Positions 1 through 8,036 of a stretch of DNA of 54,979 nucleotides are shown in pieces. The DNA is from an uncultured Prevotellaceae bacterium. GTDB taxonomy: Bacteria; Bacteroidota; Bacteroidia; Bacteroidales; Bacteroidaceae. How positions within the stretch are numbered: the first letter of the stretch is position 1; each line of letters starts with the position of its first letter. Location of the stretch: positions 1-54,979 of the forward strand of contig CALDLA010000132.1 of assembly GCA_937898415.1 (NCBI GenBank). Reading direction: 5' to 3'. The notes under the pieces are model-generated. The model had not been told where the DNA came from and did no database searches. It saw only the letters and a program-made list of their open reading frames with translations. The translations under genes and the position numbers were made by a program.

Positions 1-114
1 AGATATAAAGGCGTTGCTTATAACCAGCCTCCAAAGAAAGAGGCACAAAAGGTAGATGCCGATCATAGCACAACTCATGACAATGAAAGCACAGACGAGG
101 TGCCTGCAACTTGA
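1..114 (+). CDS. C-terminal end of an unidentified protein (cut by window edge)
   Basis: Reading frame 1 is open from the first base to a TGA at 112-114 and encodes 37 residues. The tail is very hydrophilic, rich in Lys, Asp, Glu and Thr, and ends in VPAT. It has no hydrophobic segment and no motif I recognise, so no function is assigned. The composition would suit the disordered C-terminus of a small membrane or cytoplasmic protein. The next promoter starts about 95 bp downstream, so this gene is probably the end of a separate + strand transcript. Confidence 0.5.
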   Translation, partial: RYKGVAYNQPPKKEAQKVDADHSTTHDNESTDEVPAT

Positions 115-208
115 AACCTATTTATGGTTATATTTCGGGATTTTGGGATATACGCGCGGCCAAAAACAAGAAAAGATACAGTAAAATGAAAGAAAATCGA
201 TAAAAAAC

Positions 209-239
209 TTGGCAGTCCACGCATTTTTTCCTATATTCG
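209..239 (+). promoter_or_regulatory. Bacteroidota-type promoter for the cstA operon
   Basis: A TTGG -33-like element starting at 209 is followed 19-20 bp later by TATATTCG (232-239), close to the Bacteroides -7 consensus TAnnTTTG. Transcription would start near 246 and give a 5' leader of about 110 nt before the small ORF at 359, or about 215 nt before cstA. Confidence 0.5.
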
Positions 240-240
240 C

Positions 241-314
241 CCCCTGAATGGTGACTCTGTCGCTTTTCACGACATGATGGGGAATTACGGAGCGTTATGC
301 TTCTTTTACGTAAT
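241..314 (+). promoter_or_regulatory. Possible structured 5' leader upstream of cstA
   Basis: The transcribed leader contains nested complementary segments: CCCC at 241-244 with GGGG at 279-282 enclosing GTCG at 259-262 with CGAC at 270-273, then ATTACG at 284-289 with CGTAAT at 309-314. It could be a regulatory leader, but it matches no riboswitch class I recognise. The pairing was found by eye and is short, so confidence is low. Confidence 0.25.
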
Positions 315-358
315 GACTGTTAATGTACGACAAACTAGAATAATTAATGTAACCGCTT

Positions 359-487
359 ATGAAACGTAATAGAATCCTGAACATGGTTATGGCAGCAGGC
401 ATCATCCTGTTCGCAATGATCGTATCAATGAGCTTCACAGCCTGTTCTGTTTTTGATCAATGGTTACATTTTGCATTAGTCTTATAG
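359..487 (+). CDS. Small lipoprotein-like ORF overlapping the cstA start
   Basis: This 42-residue ORF begins MKRNRILNMVMAAG, has one hydrophobic segment (about residues 9-27) and then FTAC, which resembles a Bacteroidota lipobox with Cys at 29. It stops at 485-487, 28 nt inside cstA in another frame, so its translation would run through the cstA initiation region. It could be a real small lipoprotein or a leader ORF that couples translation to cstA. The 13 residues after the Cys are too few for a folded domain, and I recognise no homologue. Its position inside the predicted transcript and the signal-like N-terminus are the only support. Confidence 0.35.
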   Translation: MKRNRILNMVMAAGIILFAMIVSMSFTACSVFDQWLHFALVL

Positions 488-1926
488 CACTTGTCTTAGG
501 CTATCTGTTGTATGGCCGTTTTGTGGACAGCGTGTTTGGCCCTGACGACAGGGAAACTCCTGCTGTTGCCATGGCCGATGGTGTTGACCGCATTGTGCTT
601 CCTAATTGGAAGGTGTTTATGATCCAGTTCCTGAACATTGCCGGTACCGGGCCCATCTTCGGTGCTATCATGGGTGCCAAGTTCGGCCCTGTAGCCTATC
701 TGTGGATTGTGCTGGGATGTATCTTCGCAGGCAGCGTACACGACTATTTCACGGGTATGCTCTCCATGCGTAACGGTGGTGCCAGTTGTCCGGAGATTGT
801 CGGGAAATACCTGGGTGAGAAGGCCCGTAAGGTCATGCGGGTGTTCTCGGTACTCCTTCTGCTGATGGTGGGCACGGTGTTTGTGTTCAGTCCTGCCACC
901 ATCCTCCAGGGGTATGGCGGTACCGCCCTGATGTGGATTATCTGTATCTTTGTCTATTATATCGTGGCCACGATGCTCCCTATCGACAAGGTTATCGGGC
1001 GCTTCTATCTTGTGTTTGCCATTGCCCTTCTGTTCATGGTGGCAGCACTGATGGTATGCCTGTTTGTGGAATGGCCTCAGTTGCCCGAGTTGTGGTCGCA
1101 TCCTGAGAATATGGGGAAGGCAGCCGACAGCTCCTTCACCGACCAGGTGTTCCCTTGTATGTTCATCACCATCGCCTGCGGTGCCTTGAGTGGCTTCCAT
1201 GCTACCCAGAGCCCGCTCATGGCCCGCTGTCTGGCTTCAGAGCGCAAGGGTCGTGCCGTGTTCTACGGCTCGATGATCACCGAGGGGCTTGTTGCACTGG
1301 TATGGGCTGCTGTGTCCATGTATTTCTTCTATGGGGAACCTGCTCCGGGCTATCAGCTCATAGAGGCTGTCGGCAATAAGGGCTTTTTGACCAGTGCCCC
1401 TGCTGTGGTGAATATCATGTGCAACAGCTGGCTCGGCCTCACAGGCGGTATCTTGGCCATTCTCGGTGTCGTGGCAGCTCCCATCACCTCGGGTGATACG
1501 GCTTTCCGTTCTGCCCGACTGATCATCGCTGAAGCATTCCATATCGAGCAGCGGCCCATTCCCAAACGCCTGCTCGTCAGTCTGCCCCTCTTCGGTGCTT
1601 CGCTGGCTCTGCTGATATGGCAGGTAGAGGACGCCAATGGCTTCAACACCATTTGGCAATATGCCGGATGGAGCAATCAGGCGCTGGCGGTATTCATGCT
1701 CTGGGCCATCACGGTCTATCTGGTTCGTCAGAAGAAGAACTATTGGATCACACTCATTCCTGCTCTGTTCATGACGTGCGTCTGCACTACATTCCTTTTT
1801 ATTTCGAAACTTGCTTTCCATCTGCCGGAGGGCATTGCCTATATCGCTGGCGGCGTATGTCTGGTGATTGCCGCCGTTTGGTTCTGTGCATGGATGATTA
1901 ACAACAATAAAAACCAAAGAAAATGA
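460..1926 (+). CDS. cstA: CstA-family carbon starvation transporter
   Basis: The 488-residue integral membrane protein belongs to the CstA family, whose characterised members import peptides or pyruvate under carbon limitation. It is almost entirely hydrophobic helices. Family features include a GTGPIFGAIMG stretch near residue 63, the RNGGASCPEIVGKYLG segment near residue 105, and a cytoplasmic C-terminus ending in Asn/Lys. The length suits the short Bacteroidota form; enterobacterial CstA is about 700 residues. The ATG at 460 is the natural start because the first helix begins at once. The stop overlaps the next ATG (ATGA at 1923-1926), so the lipoprotein downstream is translationally coupled. 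Substrate is inferred from the family only. Confidence 0.85.
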   Translation: MVTFCISLIALVLGYLLYGRFVDSVFGPDDRETPAVAMADGVDRIVLPNWKVFMIQFLNIAGTGPIFGAIMGAKFGPVAYLWIVLGCIFAGSVHDYFTGMLSMRNGGASCPEIVGKYLGEKARKVMRVFSVLLLLMVGTVFVFSPATILQGYGGTALMWIICIFVYYIVATMLPIDKVIGRFYLVFAIALLFMVAALMVCLFVEWPQLPELWSHPENMGKAADSSFTDQVFPCMFITIACGALSGFHATQSPLMARCLASERKGRAVFYGSMITEGLVALVWAAVSMYFFYGEPAPGYQLIEAVGNKGFLTSAPAVVNIMCNSWLGLTGGILAILGVVAAPITSGDTAFRSARLIIAEAFHIEQRPIPKRLLVSLPLFGASLALLIWQVEDANGFNTIWQYAGWSNQALAVFMLWAITVYLVRQKKNYWITLIPALFMTCVCTTFLFISKLAFHLPEGIAYIAGGVCLVIAAVWFCAWMINNNKNQRK

Positions 1927-2555
1927 AACGAATTAATTATTTAGTGATGTTGGCAGCGGCGGCCCTGATGGCTGGCTGCGGGCCAAAAGTGGAGCAAACG
2001 GTCTTGGTGGGTCATTTCCATAATACGGATGACGTGCCTGAGTATGTAATCCTGTTCAACGAAGATACAGGAGAAGAACTGGCTAATGTGCCCGTGAAAG
2101 ACGGGAGGTTCCGCTACGACATACCCAGCGACAAGACGACTCTCATGTCCGTCCGTTTCGGTCAGGACGACAACGGCTGGAAGGAGAAATTCGTCCCTAC
2201 CGGCGACACGGTGCGCTACGAGATTGACGGTCTCAAGACGGTTGCCGAGGAATTCGCACCAGAGACATCGCTCAACTTCCAGGTGCGCGATTCTGCGCCG
2301 ATCTTAGCGGATGTGCTTAGCCGCCTGGAGACTGACTCTGCCGCTACCGGTGAATTGCGTGACTACTGCCTCCGGCTGATTGACGAACATCCCTCCGATT
2401 TCCTCGGTTACTGGGGTCTGATATACGCCTCGTTAGCTCAGATGTCAGAGGAAGAGTGGTTGGCATTGGTGGACAAGGTGGCGCCTGAGATTCAGGCAAA
2501 GCCCCATGTGCAGGCGCTGAAGGCTCAGTATGCGGCCTCACGAGAAGAGAAGTAG
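1923..2555 (+). CDS. Lipoprotein with DUF4369-like N-terminal domain
   Basis: This 210-residue protein begins with a lipoprotein signal peptide, and the lipobox LMAGC places the lipidated Cys at 19. The following region (GHFHNTDDVPEYVILFNEDTG) resembles the beta-rich DUF4369 domain found at the N-terminus of Bacteroidota thioredoxin-like and other periplasmic lipoproteins. The C-terminal half (about 120-205) is acidic and helical, with no thioredoxin CxxC. It overlaps the cstA stop by 4 nt and so is in the same operon. It may assist the transporter or be an envelope stress component; no function can be assigned. No terminator hairpin was seen directly after the stop. Confidence 0.75.
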   Translation: MKRINYLVMLAAAALMAGCGPKVEQTVLVGHFHNTDDVPEYVILFNEDTGEELANVPVKDGRFRYDIPSDKTTLMSVRFGQDDNGWKEKFVPTGDTVRYEIDGLKTVAEEFAPETSLNFQVRDSAPILADVLSRLETDSAATGELRDYCLRLIDEHPSDFLGYWGLIYASLAQMSEEEWLALVDKVAPEIQAKPHVQALKAQYAASREEK

Positions 2556-2593
2556 TTGCCTAAGAGAAATTCAATTAACCCCTAAAAATATAC

Positions 2594-2828
2594 CTAAATT
2601 CCGCAGCGCTTTAGTTTAACATCGAATCGCAGGGACGGTTCCGCTGATTCATTGAAATTAGGAGGATTGATTGAAAACGACGTCCCGAGAATCGGGAACT
2701 TCAGTTCCTTCTGATGACCTGATGATTGAAAAGCCTCATCAAAAATAAATAGGATTCTCGCGTGTATGCGCGGGAATCTTAAATTAGATAGGTTCTTCTG
2801 CAATTTCCTTGAAGATTTTGTCAACATT
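2594..2828. other. Non-coding stretch with several small palindromes
   Basis: This intergenic DNA contains an inverted repeat GGAACT-tc-AGTTCC (2695-2708), an overlapping CCCGA/TCGGG pair (2684-2696) and a GATTCTCGCG/CGCGGGAATC hairpin (2753-2778). An antisense ORF of 77 codons spans it but has no signal, domain or initiation context. The palindromes look like transcript-end hairpins or a degenerate repeat element rather than a gene. Confidence 0.35.
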
Positions 2829-2872
2829 TCAGATATGCTTAGTAATCAACATTGCCAAGACCCTCAAAAAAT

Positions 2873-2950
2873 TGACTCGAGTCAATCGATGAAATGACTC
2901 GAGTCAACCGATTAAATGACTCGAGTGAAATGATTTAATGAATCGAGTCA
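2873..2950. repeat. Four 12-bp palindromes spaced exactly 22 bp
   Basis: TGACTCGAGTCA occurs perfectly at 2873-2884 and 2895-2906, and with one change each at 2917-2928 (TGACTCGAGTGA) and 2939-2950 (TGAATCGAGTCA). The start-to-start distance is 22 bp in all three steps, about two helical turns, and the 10-bp spacers are AT-rich with related sequence. The array lies about 90 bp upstream of the -33 element of the 3110-4669 operon. Dimeric protein binding on one face of the helix is a natural reading. Confidence 0.85.
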
Positions 2951-3041
2951 CGCTGATATCGAATCGTTTCAATTTGTCATGAATAATGATGACTGACTTT
3001 TTCTGATTCTCTCTGTATTCTGCGAAATAATCGTGTCAAAA

Positions 3042-3073
3042 TTTGGAAGTCTCAAATTTAATGCCTAACTTTG
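3042..3073 (+). promoter_or_regulatory. Strong Bacteroidota promoter (TTTG / TAACTTTG)
   Basis: TTTG at 3042-3045 and TAACTTTG at 3066-3073 are separated by 20 bp, an exact match to the Bacteroides consensus. The predicted start site is near 3080, about 30 nt before the small ORF at 3110. It should drive the 3110-4669 genes. Confidence 0.75.
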
Positions 3074-3109
3074 CATCGTATTAAATTCTCAATAAAAATA
3101 GAATGGCTT

Positions 3110-3190
3110 ATGGACTGGTTGCATATTGGGACGGTTATTGTGCTGGTAATCATCGGCGTGGTTATCTACAGGAATAAACGGAACGGATGA
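3110..3190 (+). CDS. 26-residue single-pass membrane peptide
   Basis: ATG at 3110 opens a 26-codon ORF ending TGA at 3188-3190. The product starts MDWLHIGTVIVLVIIGVV and ends in a basic IYRNKRNG tail. It is one hydrophobic helix with a positive C-terminus, which predicts a single-pass inner-membrane peptide with the N-terminus out. It lies about 30 nt after the predicted transcription start and ends one base before the ATG of the next gene, so it is the first cistron of the operon. I do not recognise a family. Placement and composition make it a credible small protein, and it is too short for usual gene callers. Confidence 0.55.
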   Translation: MDWLHIGTVIVLVIIGVVIYRNKRNG

Positions 3191-3191
3191 G

Positions 3192-3713
3192 ATGGAGACG
3201 AAATGTAGCATGAGACGGTATGTGTTGACGACCTGTCTGATGGCGGGGCTGTGCGGATTGCTGGGTTGCGCCACTCAGCAGGAACGGGCGGCGCAGCGCG
3301 AACAGAAGCGCCAGGAGGTGGCCGAGGCTGTGGCCAAGCGGCAGCTGCATATCGACATCACGTCGATGAGTACGTTGAGGTATGGTTCGAAGGCGGTGAC
3401 GTCGGACTTCTTCCTGGAACTGCGCGGCGATACGCTGCAGAGCTATCTGCCCTATTTAGGGAGGGCTTATCAGGGTCCTATGCATTCACCGTCGATAGGG
3501 CTGAACTTTGAAACCTGTGTACGGTCCATCAGCGAGACCCGGCCTAAGTCGAACCGCTCGCGTTTTGAGATAGGGGTGAAGACTGAGGAGGACAGTTATC
3601 AGTATGTGGTCGAGGTGTATGACACGGGTCAGGCCAACATACGGGTGTCGTCTCAGCATCGCGACCCGATAAGCTTTGACGGAGAAGTGGTGACAACGAA
3701 CTTTAGAAGGTAG
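3192..3713 (+). CDS. DUF4251-type lipoprotein
   Basis: The 173-residue product has a signal peptide with lipobox LLGC (Cys near residue 26), followed by a charged coiled segment (QQERAAQREQKRQEVAEAVAK). The globular domain has the pattern of DUF4251 lipoproteins of Bacteroidota: SMSTLRYGSKAVTSDFFLELRGDTLQSYLPYLGRAY is split here into STLRYGSKAV and LQSYLPYLGRAY, with a beta-rich C-terminus. The start may be the ATG at 3192 or the in-frame ATG at 3210 (MRRYVLTTC), which gives a more typical signal peptide. It sits one base after the small membrane peptide and 20 bp before the lipid-kinase gene. Function of the family is unknown; it is expected in the periplasm, attached to a membrane. Confidence 0.75.
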   Translation: METKCSMRRYVLTTCLMAGLCGLLGCATQQERAAQREQKRQEVAEAVAKRQLHIDITSMSTLRYGSKAVTSDFFLELRGDTLQSYLPYLGRAYQGPMHSPSIGLNFETCVRSISETRPKSNRSRFEIGVKTEEDSYQYVVEVYDTGQANIRVSSQHRDPISFDGEVVTTNFRR

Positions 3714-3733
3714 GAATTATTGAAGCATAAGAT

Positions 3734-4669
3734 ATGGCAGTAGAGACAACGAGATGGGGCATTTTGTATTGTCCGAAGACGGGGTTCACCAGCAAGCAGA
3801 AACGGTGGGAGAAGATAGAAGCGGCGCTCAAGGAGCATGGCGTTGAGTACGACATGGTGCAAAGCGAGACGTCGGACAGCGTGGAGCGGCTGATGACCAT
3901 GCTCATCAACAACGGCTACAAGACCATCGTCATCGTGGGCGGCGACTCGGCACTGAACGATGCCGTCAACTGTCTGATGAAAGAGGAGAAGCGCGTTCGT
4001 GAAGAGATAGCTCTCGGCGTCGTCCCCAATGGTGTGATGAATGACTTTGCCCGTTTCTGGGACTTCGATGAGGACAATATCGAGCAGACTGTCGGCTGGC
4101 TGGTCAAACGGCGAATCCGTAAGATTGACCTTGGCTGCATCCGTTATACCAACAAGCAGGGAGAGAAGTGTCACCGCTACTTCCTGAACTGTCTGAACAT
4201 CGGCATGACGGCTGACATCATGAACCTGCGCCGCCAGACGCGGCGCCTCTTCGGCTCGCGTACCTTATCTTTTATTACGTCGCTTTTCGTCATGCTCTTT
4301 CACCGCATGGAGTACAAGATGAAGCTGCGCATCAACAGCGACGTCATCGACCGCAAGGTGATGACCGTCTGCATAGGCAGTGGTCCGGGCTACGGACAGA
4401 CGCCCAACGCCGTGCCCTATAATGGCATGCTCGATGTCTCGGTGGTCTATCATCCTGAGGTGGTCCAGCTGATAGAGGGCCTCTGGCTGCTGATTACGGG
4501 GCGCTTCCTCAACCACCGCAGCGTCCACCCCTTCCGTTCCACAGAGGTCTTTGTCGACGAGGCCAGGCATGCGCTGGTCGGCGTTGACGGACGACTGATG
4601 AAGACCCCCGTCGGCCCCTTCCGCGTCTGCATTGAGCAGGAGGTTGTCAACTTCCTGATTCCCGCCTGA
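3734..4669 (+). CDS. Diacylglycerol/sphingosine kinase-family protein (YegS/DgkB-like)
   Basis: The 311-residue protein has the two-domain layout of the DAGK catalytic family, which phosphorylates lipids such as diacylglycerol or sphingoid bases at the membrane face. The nucleotide-binding region is visible as IVIVGGDSALNDAVN (about 66-79) and GVVPNGVMNDFARFWDF (about 95-111). A beta-sandwich C-terminal domain carries SGPGYGQTPNAVPYNGMLDV. The usual GGDGT signature reads GGDSA here, and the usual G-T-x-N-D of the second motif is GVMND, so it departs from typical kinases at both conserved turns. It is the last gene of the operon with the DUF4251 lipoprotein. Lipid kinase activity is likely from the fold but uncertain given the changed motif. 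Confidence 0.75.
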   Translation: MAVETTRWGILYCPKTGFTSKQKRWEKIEAALKEHGVEYDMVQSETSDSVERLMTMLINNGYKTIVIVGGDSALNDAVNCLMKEEKRVREEIALGVVPNGVMNDFARFWDFDEDNIEQTVGWLVKRRIRKIDLGCIRYTNKQGEKCHRYFLNCLNIGMTADIMNLRRQTRRLFGSRTLSFITSLFVMLFHRMEYKMKLRINSDVIDRKVMTVCIGSGPGYGQTPNAVPYNGMLDVSVVYHPEVVQLIEGLWLLITGRFLNHRSVHPFRSTEVFVDEARHALVGVDGRLMKTPVGPFRVCIEQEVVNFLIPA

Positions 4670-4714
4670 TGCGGCCAAGAAAAGGACGATGATATATTAA
4701 ATATCCTTAATTCC

Positions 4715-4745
4715 TTTGTCGGCTGACGAAAAAGTCGTACCTTTG
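4715..4745 (+). promoter_or_regulatory. Promoter of the glycogen operon
   Basis: TTTG at 4715-4718 and TACCTTTG at 4738-4745 are 19 bp apart, a consensus Bacteroidota promoter. The predicted start is near 4752 and leaves a leader of about 44 nt before the debranching-enzyme ATG. Confidence 0.8.
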
Positions 4746-4795
4746 GGCAAACAAAACCTAAAACAATAAATTTACAAAACCTTAAAATAGGAACT

Positions 4796-6745
4796 ATGAG
4801 TTATTTACGATTCGAAAAAGCCGTGATGACGAACCTTCAGGAGAGTCTGCGTCGTGAATTGCTCCGTACCAACCGTTCAGGTGCCTACAGTTCTTCTACG
4901 CTGGTAGATTGTAACACCCGTAAGTACCACGGTCTGCTGGTTGTTCCCGTACCTGAATTGGACGACGAGAACCATGTGCTGCTCTCGTCGCTCGACTGTA
5001 CGGTAGTCCAGCATGGGGCGGAATTCAACCTGGGTCTCCACAAGTATCAGGGCAACACATTCAGTCCTAACGGACACAAGTACATCCGTGAGTTTGATGC
5101 CAGCAAAGTTCCCACGACGACCTATCGCGTGGGTGGTGTCATTTTAAAGAAGGAAGTGATCTTCCAGCATTACGAGGACCGTCTGCTCATCCGCTACACG
5201 CTGGTGGATGCCCACTCGGCCACTACACTGCGCTTCCGCCCGTTCCTGGCTTTCCGCTCTGTGCGCCAGTTTACGCATGAGAACATGACGGCCAGCCGTG
5301 AGTATTCACAAGTGGACAACGGTATCAAGACCTGTATGTATGCCGGCTACCCCGACCTCTACATGCAGTTCTCGAAGAAGAACGAGTTCATCTTCATGCC
5401 CGACTGGTATCGGGGCATCGAGTACCCGAAGGAGCAGGAGCGTGGCTACGCCTCGAATGAGGACCTCTACGTGCCCGGCTATTTCGAGATGCCAATCAAG
5501 AAGGGCGAGAGCATCATCTTCGCTGCCTCTACTTCACAGGCCAAGTCGTCGTCGCTGAAGAAGATGTTCGACGCGGAGGTGGAAGACCGTGTGCCTCGTG
5601 ACAACTTCTATCATATCCTGGTGTGTGCTGCTCACCAGTTCCATAACCGTCAGAAGAACGACGACCGCTACCTGCTGGCTGGTTATCCCTGGTTCAAGTC
5701 GCGTGCCCGTGACACCTTTATAGCACTTCCCGGCCTGACGCTGGCCATCGGTGAGCGCGACTACTTCGAGCTGGTGATGAAGACCGCCGAGAAGGGACTG
5801 CGCGAGTTTATGAAGGGCAAGCCGCTGTCGGTGAAGATCTACGAGATAGAGCAGCCCGACGTCCCCCTGTGGGCTATCTGGGCCGTTCAGCAGTATGTGA
5901 AGGATGCCGGCAAGGATGAAGGCTTCAGCCGATACGGAAAGCTGGTGGCCGACATTGTTGACTATATCATAGAAGGCGGACACCCCAACCTGCGTCTTGA
6001 CGAGAACGGACTGTTGTTCTCAGAAGGTCGCGACAAAGCCGTGACATGGATGAACTCTACGGCCAACGGCCGACCGGTGGTGCCCAGAAGCGGCTACATC
6101 GTTGAGTTCAATGCCCTGTGGTACAACGCCCTGAAGTTCTGTGCCGCCATGATGGCCGAAAAAGGCAATCAGGCGAAGGCCGACGACCTGGAGCAGCGTG
6201 CCCAGCTGGCCAAGCAGTCTTTCGTAGAGACGTTTGTCAACGACTATGGCTATCTGCTGGACTACGTGGACGGTACGAACATGGACTGGTCGGTACGTCC
6301 GAACATGATCTTCGCCGTGGCCCTCGACTACTCACCGCTCAGTCAGCAGCAGATGAAGAACGTCGTTGATATCTGTACGCGCGAACTGCTGACCCCGAAG
6401 GGACTGCGTTCGCTGTCGCCGAAGAGCGGCGGCTACAACCCGATGTACGTCGGTCCGCAGACCCAGCGCGACTATGCCTACCATCAGGGTACGGCCTGGC
6501 CTTGGCTCGGCGGCTTCTACATGGAGGCTTGCCTGAAACTCTACAAGCGCTCACGCCTGTCGTTCATCGAGCGGCAGATGGTGGGCTACGAGGATGAAAT
6601 TGACTATCACGCTATCGGTACCATCTCTGAGCTGTTCGACGGCAACCCGCCGTTCCACGGCCGTGGCGCCATGTCCTTTGCCATGAACGTGGCTGAGATC
6701 CTGCGCACGCTGAAGCTCCTGGAGAAGTATTCGTATCAAAAGTAA
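4796..6745 (+). CDS. Glycogen debranching enzyme (amylo-alpha-1,6-glucosidase, GH133-like)
   Basis: The 649-residue enzyme has an N-terminal beta-sandwich domain of the bacterial/archaeal debranching type (about 1-270; SGAYSSSTLVDCNTRKYHG near 28) and a C-terminal (alpha/alpha)6 amylo-1,6-glucosidase domain (about 285-645). Recognisable segments are GYPWFKSRARDTFIALPG near 299, RSGYIVEFNALWYNAL near 431, HQGTAWPWLGGFYMEA near 564 and NPPFHGRGAMSFAMNVAE near 616. It would hydrolyse alpha-1,6 branch glucose from glycogen or limit dextrin in the cytoplasm; there is no signal peptide. It is the first gene of a three-gene glycogen operon conserved in Bacteroides and Prevotella, 16 bp before the glycosyltransferase. 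Confidence 0.9.
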   Translation: MSYLRFEKAVMTNLQESLRRELLRTNRSGAYSSSTLVDCNTRKYHGLLVVPVPELDDENHVLLSSLDCTVVQHGAEFNLGLHKYQGNTFSPNGHKYIREFDASKVPTTTYRVGGVILKKEVIFQHYEDRLLIRYTLVDAHSATTLRFRPFLAFRSVRQFTHENMTASREYSQVDNGIKTCMYAGYPDLYMQFSKKNEFIFMPDWYRGIEYPKEQERGYASNEDLYVPGYFEMPIKKGESIIFAASTSQAKSSSLKKMFDAEVEDRVPRDNFYHILVCAAHQFHNRQKNDDRYLLAGYPWFKSRARDTFIALPGLTLAIGERDYFELVMKTAEKGLREFMKGKPLSVKIYEIEQPDVPLWAIWAVQQYVKDAGKDEGFSRYGKLVADIVDYIIEGGHPNLRLDENGLLFSEGRDKAVTWMNSTANGRPVVPRSGYIVEFNALWYNALKFCAAMMAEKGNQAKADDLEQRAQLAKQSFVETFVNDYGYLLDYVDGTNMDWSVRPNMIFAVALDYSPLSQQQMKNVVDICTRELLTPKGLRSLSPKSGGYNPMYVGPQTQRDYAYHQGTAWPWLGGFYMEACLKLYKRSRLSFIERQMVGYEDEIDYHAIGTISELFDGNPPFHGRGAMSFAMNVAEILRTLKLLEKYSYQK

Positions 6746-6761
6746 ATAGGAGGAACGCTGT

Positions 6762-8033
6762 ATGAAAGTATTAATGTTTGGATGGGAGTATCCTCCTCAC
6801 GTGTTTGGTGGACTGGCCACCGCTAACTATGGAATCTCTGAAGGCTTGAAGGCACAGGGAGATATTGAGACCGTGCTCTGTCTGCCGCACCCGTTTGGCG
6901 ACGAGAGCCAGCATGCCTGTCGTATTGTGGCCATGAACGCCGTGCCCATTGCCTGGCGCGATGTCGACTATGACTACGTGAAGCAGCGTGTGGGCAACAT
7001 TATGGATCCCGACTACTACTTCAAGCTCCGCGAGCACATCTATGCCGACTTCAACTACATGAACGTCAACGACCTTGGCGCTATGGAGTTTGCTGGCGGC
7101 TATCCCGGCAACCTGCATGAGGAGATTAACAACTACTCCATCATTGCCGGACAAGTGGCTCGTACTGAGGAGTTTGACATTATTCATGCCCACGACTGGC
7201 TGACCTTCCCCGCTGGTATTCACGCCAAGCAGGTCAGCGGCAAGCCGCTGTGCATCCACGTCCACGCTACTGACTTCGACCGCAGCCGCGGTAAGGTGAA
7301 TCCCACCGTCTATGGCATCGAGAAGAACGGTATGGACTGGGCCGACTGCATCATGTGCGTCTCTGAACTGACCCGCCAAACGGTCATCAATCAGTATCAT
7401 CAGGATCCGCGCAAGTGCTTCACCGTCCATAACGCCGTCTATCCGCTGCCGCAGGAGTATCAGGACATTCCGCGTCCCGATCACACCGGTAAGGAGAAGG
7501 TCGTCACGTTCCTCGGACGTATCACCATGCAGAAAGGTCCTGAGTACTTTGTTGAGGCTGCTACGATGGTGCTCCATCGTACGCGCAACGTCCGCTTCTG
7601 TATGGCTGGTTCGGGCGACATGATGGATGCCATGATTCACTTGGCAGCCGAGCGTGGCATTGCCGACCGCTTCCACTTCCCGGGCTTCATGCGCGGCAAG
7701 CAGGTGTATGAGTGCCTCAAGGCCTCCGATGTCTATGTGATGCCCTCTGTCTCCGAGCCGTTCGGCATCTCGCCTTTGGAGGCTATGCAATGCGGCACGC
7801 CGTCCATCATCTCCAAGCAGTCAGGCTGTGCCGAGATTCTCGACAACTGTATCAAGGTTGACTATTGGGACATCCATGCCCTGGCCGACGCCATCTACAG
7901 CATCTGCCACAATGAGTCGCTCTTCCAGTACCTCAAGGACGAGGGTAAGTACGAGGTCGACCAGATTACGTGGGAGAAGGTAGGACGCTGGATTCGCACC
8001 CTCTATCGACGCACGCTTGGCTGGGAACAGTAA
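6762..8033 (+). CDS. Glycogen synthase-like glycosyltransferase (GT-B fold)
   Basis: The 423-residue cytoplasmic protein begins MKVLMFGWEYPPHVFGGLA, the glycine-rich N-terminal donor/acceptor loop of retaining GT4/GT5 enzymes. The C-terminal Rossmann domain has KGPEYFVEAA near 255 and EPFGISPLEAMQCGTPSI near 331, containing the E-x7-E motif that contacts the nucleotide sugar. A histidine in HAHDWLTFPAG (near 142) also matches the glycogen synthase pattern. A good Shine-Dalgarno, AGGAGG, lies just upstream (about 6749-6754), unusual in this window. Between a debranching enzyme and a GH57 protein, the likely role is alpha-1,4-glucan chain synthesis from ADP- or UDP-glucose. Confidence 0.88.
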   Translation: MKVLMFGWEYPPHVFGGLATANYGISEGLKAQGDIETVLCLPHPFGDESQHACRIVAMNAVPIAWRDVDYDYVKQRVGNIMDPDYYFKLREHIYADFNYMNVNDLGAMEFAGGYPGNLHEEINNYSIIAGQVARTEEFDIIHAHDWLTFPAGIHAKQVSGKPLCIHVHATDFDRSRGKVNPTVYGIEKNGMDWADCIMCVSELTRQTVINQYHQDPRKCFTVHNAVYPLPQEYQDIPRPDHTGKEKVVTFLGRITMQKGPEYFVEAATMVLHRTRNVRFCMAGSGDMMDAMIHLAAERGIADRFHFPGFMRGKQVYECLKASDVYVMPSVSEPFGISPLEAMQCGTPSIISKQSGCAEILDNCIKVDYWDIHALADAIYSICHNESLFQYLKDEGKYEVDQITWEKVGRWIRTLYRRTLGWEQ

Positions 8034-8036
8034 CGG

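Noticed and set aside
2594..2827. 77-codon minus-strand ORF in the gap after the cstA operon
   Set aside because: No domain, signal or initiation context, and it spans several palindromes typical of non-coding DNA.
2873..2950. CRISPR array
   Set aside because: Units are 12-bp palindromes with 10-bp related spacers, far too short for CRISPR, and no cas genes are present.
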